Notes under the pieces: generated by a model | What the model was told of the DNA's origin: nothing | Database searches by the model: none | Seen by the model: the letters and a program-made list of their open reading frames with translations, nothing else | In this document: positions 6,065 through 6,139 of the stretch, one piece after another | Position numbering within the stretch: the stretch's first letter is position 1 | How the letters are laid out: every line of letters starts with the position of its first letter | NCBI GenBank assembly: GCA_020430675.1 | Contig: JAGQJJ010000267.1 | Location: 1-6,139 of the forward strand | DNA: 6,139 nt | Reading direction: 5' to 3' | Source: Myxococcales bacterium | GTDB lineage: Bacteria; Myxococcota; Bradymonadia; UBA7976; UBA1532 | Program-made: the position numbers and the translations under genes

Positions 6065-6139
6065 GCGATGGCCTCGTCGAAGATCGCGGCCAACTTTTCG
6101 GCCGCGGGAGCCGCAGTGTACGGCCAAAGTCGCGCCGGA
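6061..6139 (-). CDS. C-terminal end of an upstream gene, unidentified
   Basis: The minus strand is open from the right edge to a TGA at 6063-6061, giving 25 residues ending in EKLAAIFDEAIA. The stop overlaps the start of the CoA-binding gene as ATGA, the usual sign of coupled operon genes, and about three quarters of its codons end in G or C, as in neighbouring genes. The tail looks like a C-terminal amphipathic helix. No family can be named from so little sequence. The alternative is that 6065-6127 belongs to a longer form of the CoA-binding protein, but that extension (MAVHCGSRGRK...) looks less like protein and ignores the better start. Confidence 0.5.
   Translation of the reverse strand, partial: PARLWPYTAAPAAEKLAAIFDEAIA

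Overview
The window is GC-rich bacterial chromosome with strong G/C preference at third codon positions. Four traits suggest a deltaproteobacterium-like organism, most likely Myxococcota or a relative: a short lipoprotein with a Cys-Gly-Asp-Asp-Asp start to its mature part, a GAF-type sigma-54 activator, a PilZ protein and dense gene packing. This placement is inference. I see no mobile element, CRISPR array, tRNA or rRNA.

Layout. At the left edge, 47 bases of a minus-strand gene encode the first residues of a PHP-domain phosphoesterase. It diverges from a plus-strand pair: a Bcp/PrxQ-type peroxiredoxin (227-691), preceded by a structured leader, and peptide deformylase (767-1312), closed by an intrinsic terminator. 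Next come a single-domain PilZ protein (1379-1702), an MBL-fold hydrolase (1855-2673) and a GAF/AAA+/Fis sigma-54 enhancer-binding protein (2670-4229). The last two overlap by 4 bases. A small His- and Met-rich lipoprotein follows (4285-4797). The right end is a minus-strand operon: the tail of an unidentified gene (6061-6139), a CoA-binding-domain protein with a long helical N-terminal extension (5180-6064), and a cupin (4807-5175).

The most interesting part is the 152-base gap between the PilZ and MBL genes. It holds a near-consensus sigma-54 promoter (1790-1805, 11 of 12 positions). About 85 and 108 bases upstream of the predicted start site lie two perfect 17-base dyads (1700-1716 and 1723-1739) sharing the form TGNNCCA-N3-TGGNNCA, with centres 23 bases apart. 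This is the layout of NtrC enhancer sites, and the activator encoded just downstream has an NtrC-like recognition helix (GRNTLLRKL). The simplest reading is an autoregulated sigma-54 circuit in which the GAF-domain activator drives its own operon with the MBL hydrolase. A hairpin (1811-1849) covers the MBL ribosome binding site. The predicted sigma-54 start falls inside its 5' arm, so read-through and sigma-54 transcripts could be translated differently. With a PilZ gene upstream, the locus may be a nucleotide-signalling module, but no ligand can be read from sequence.
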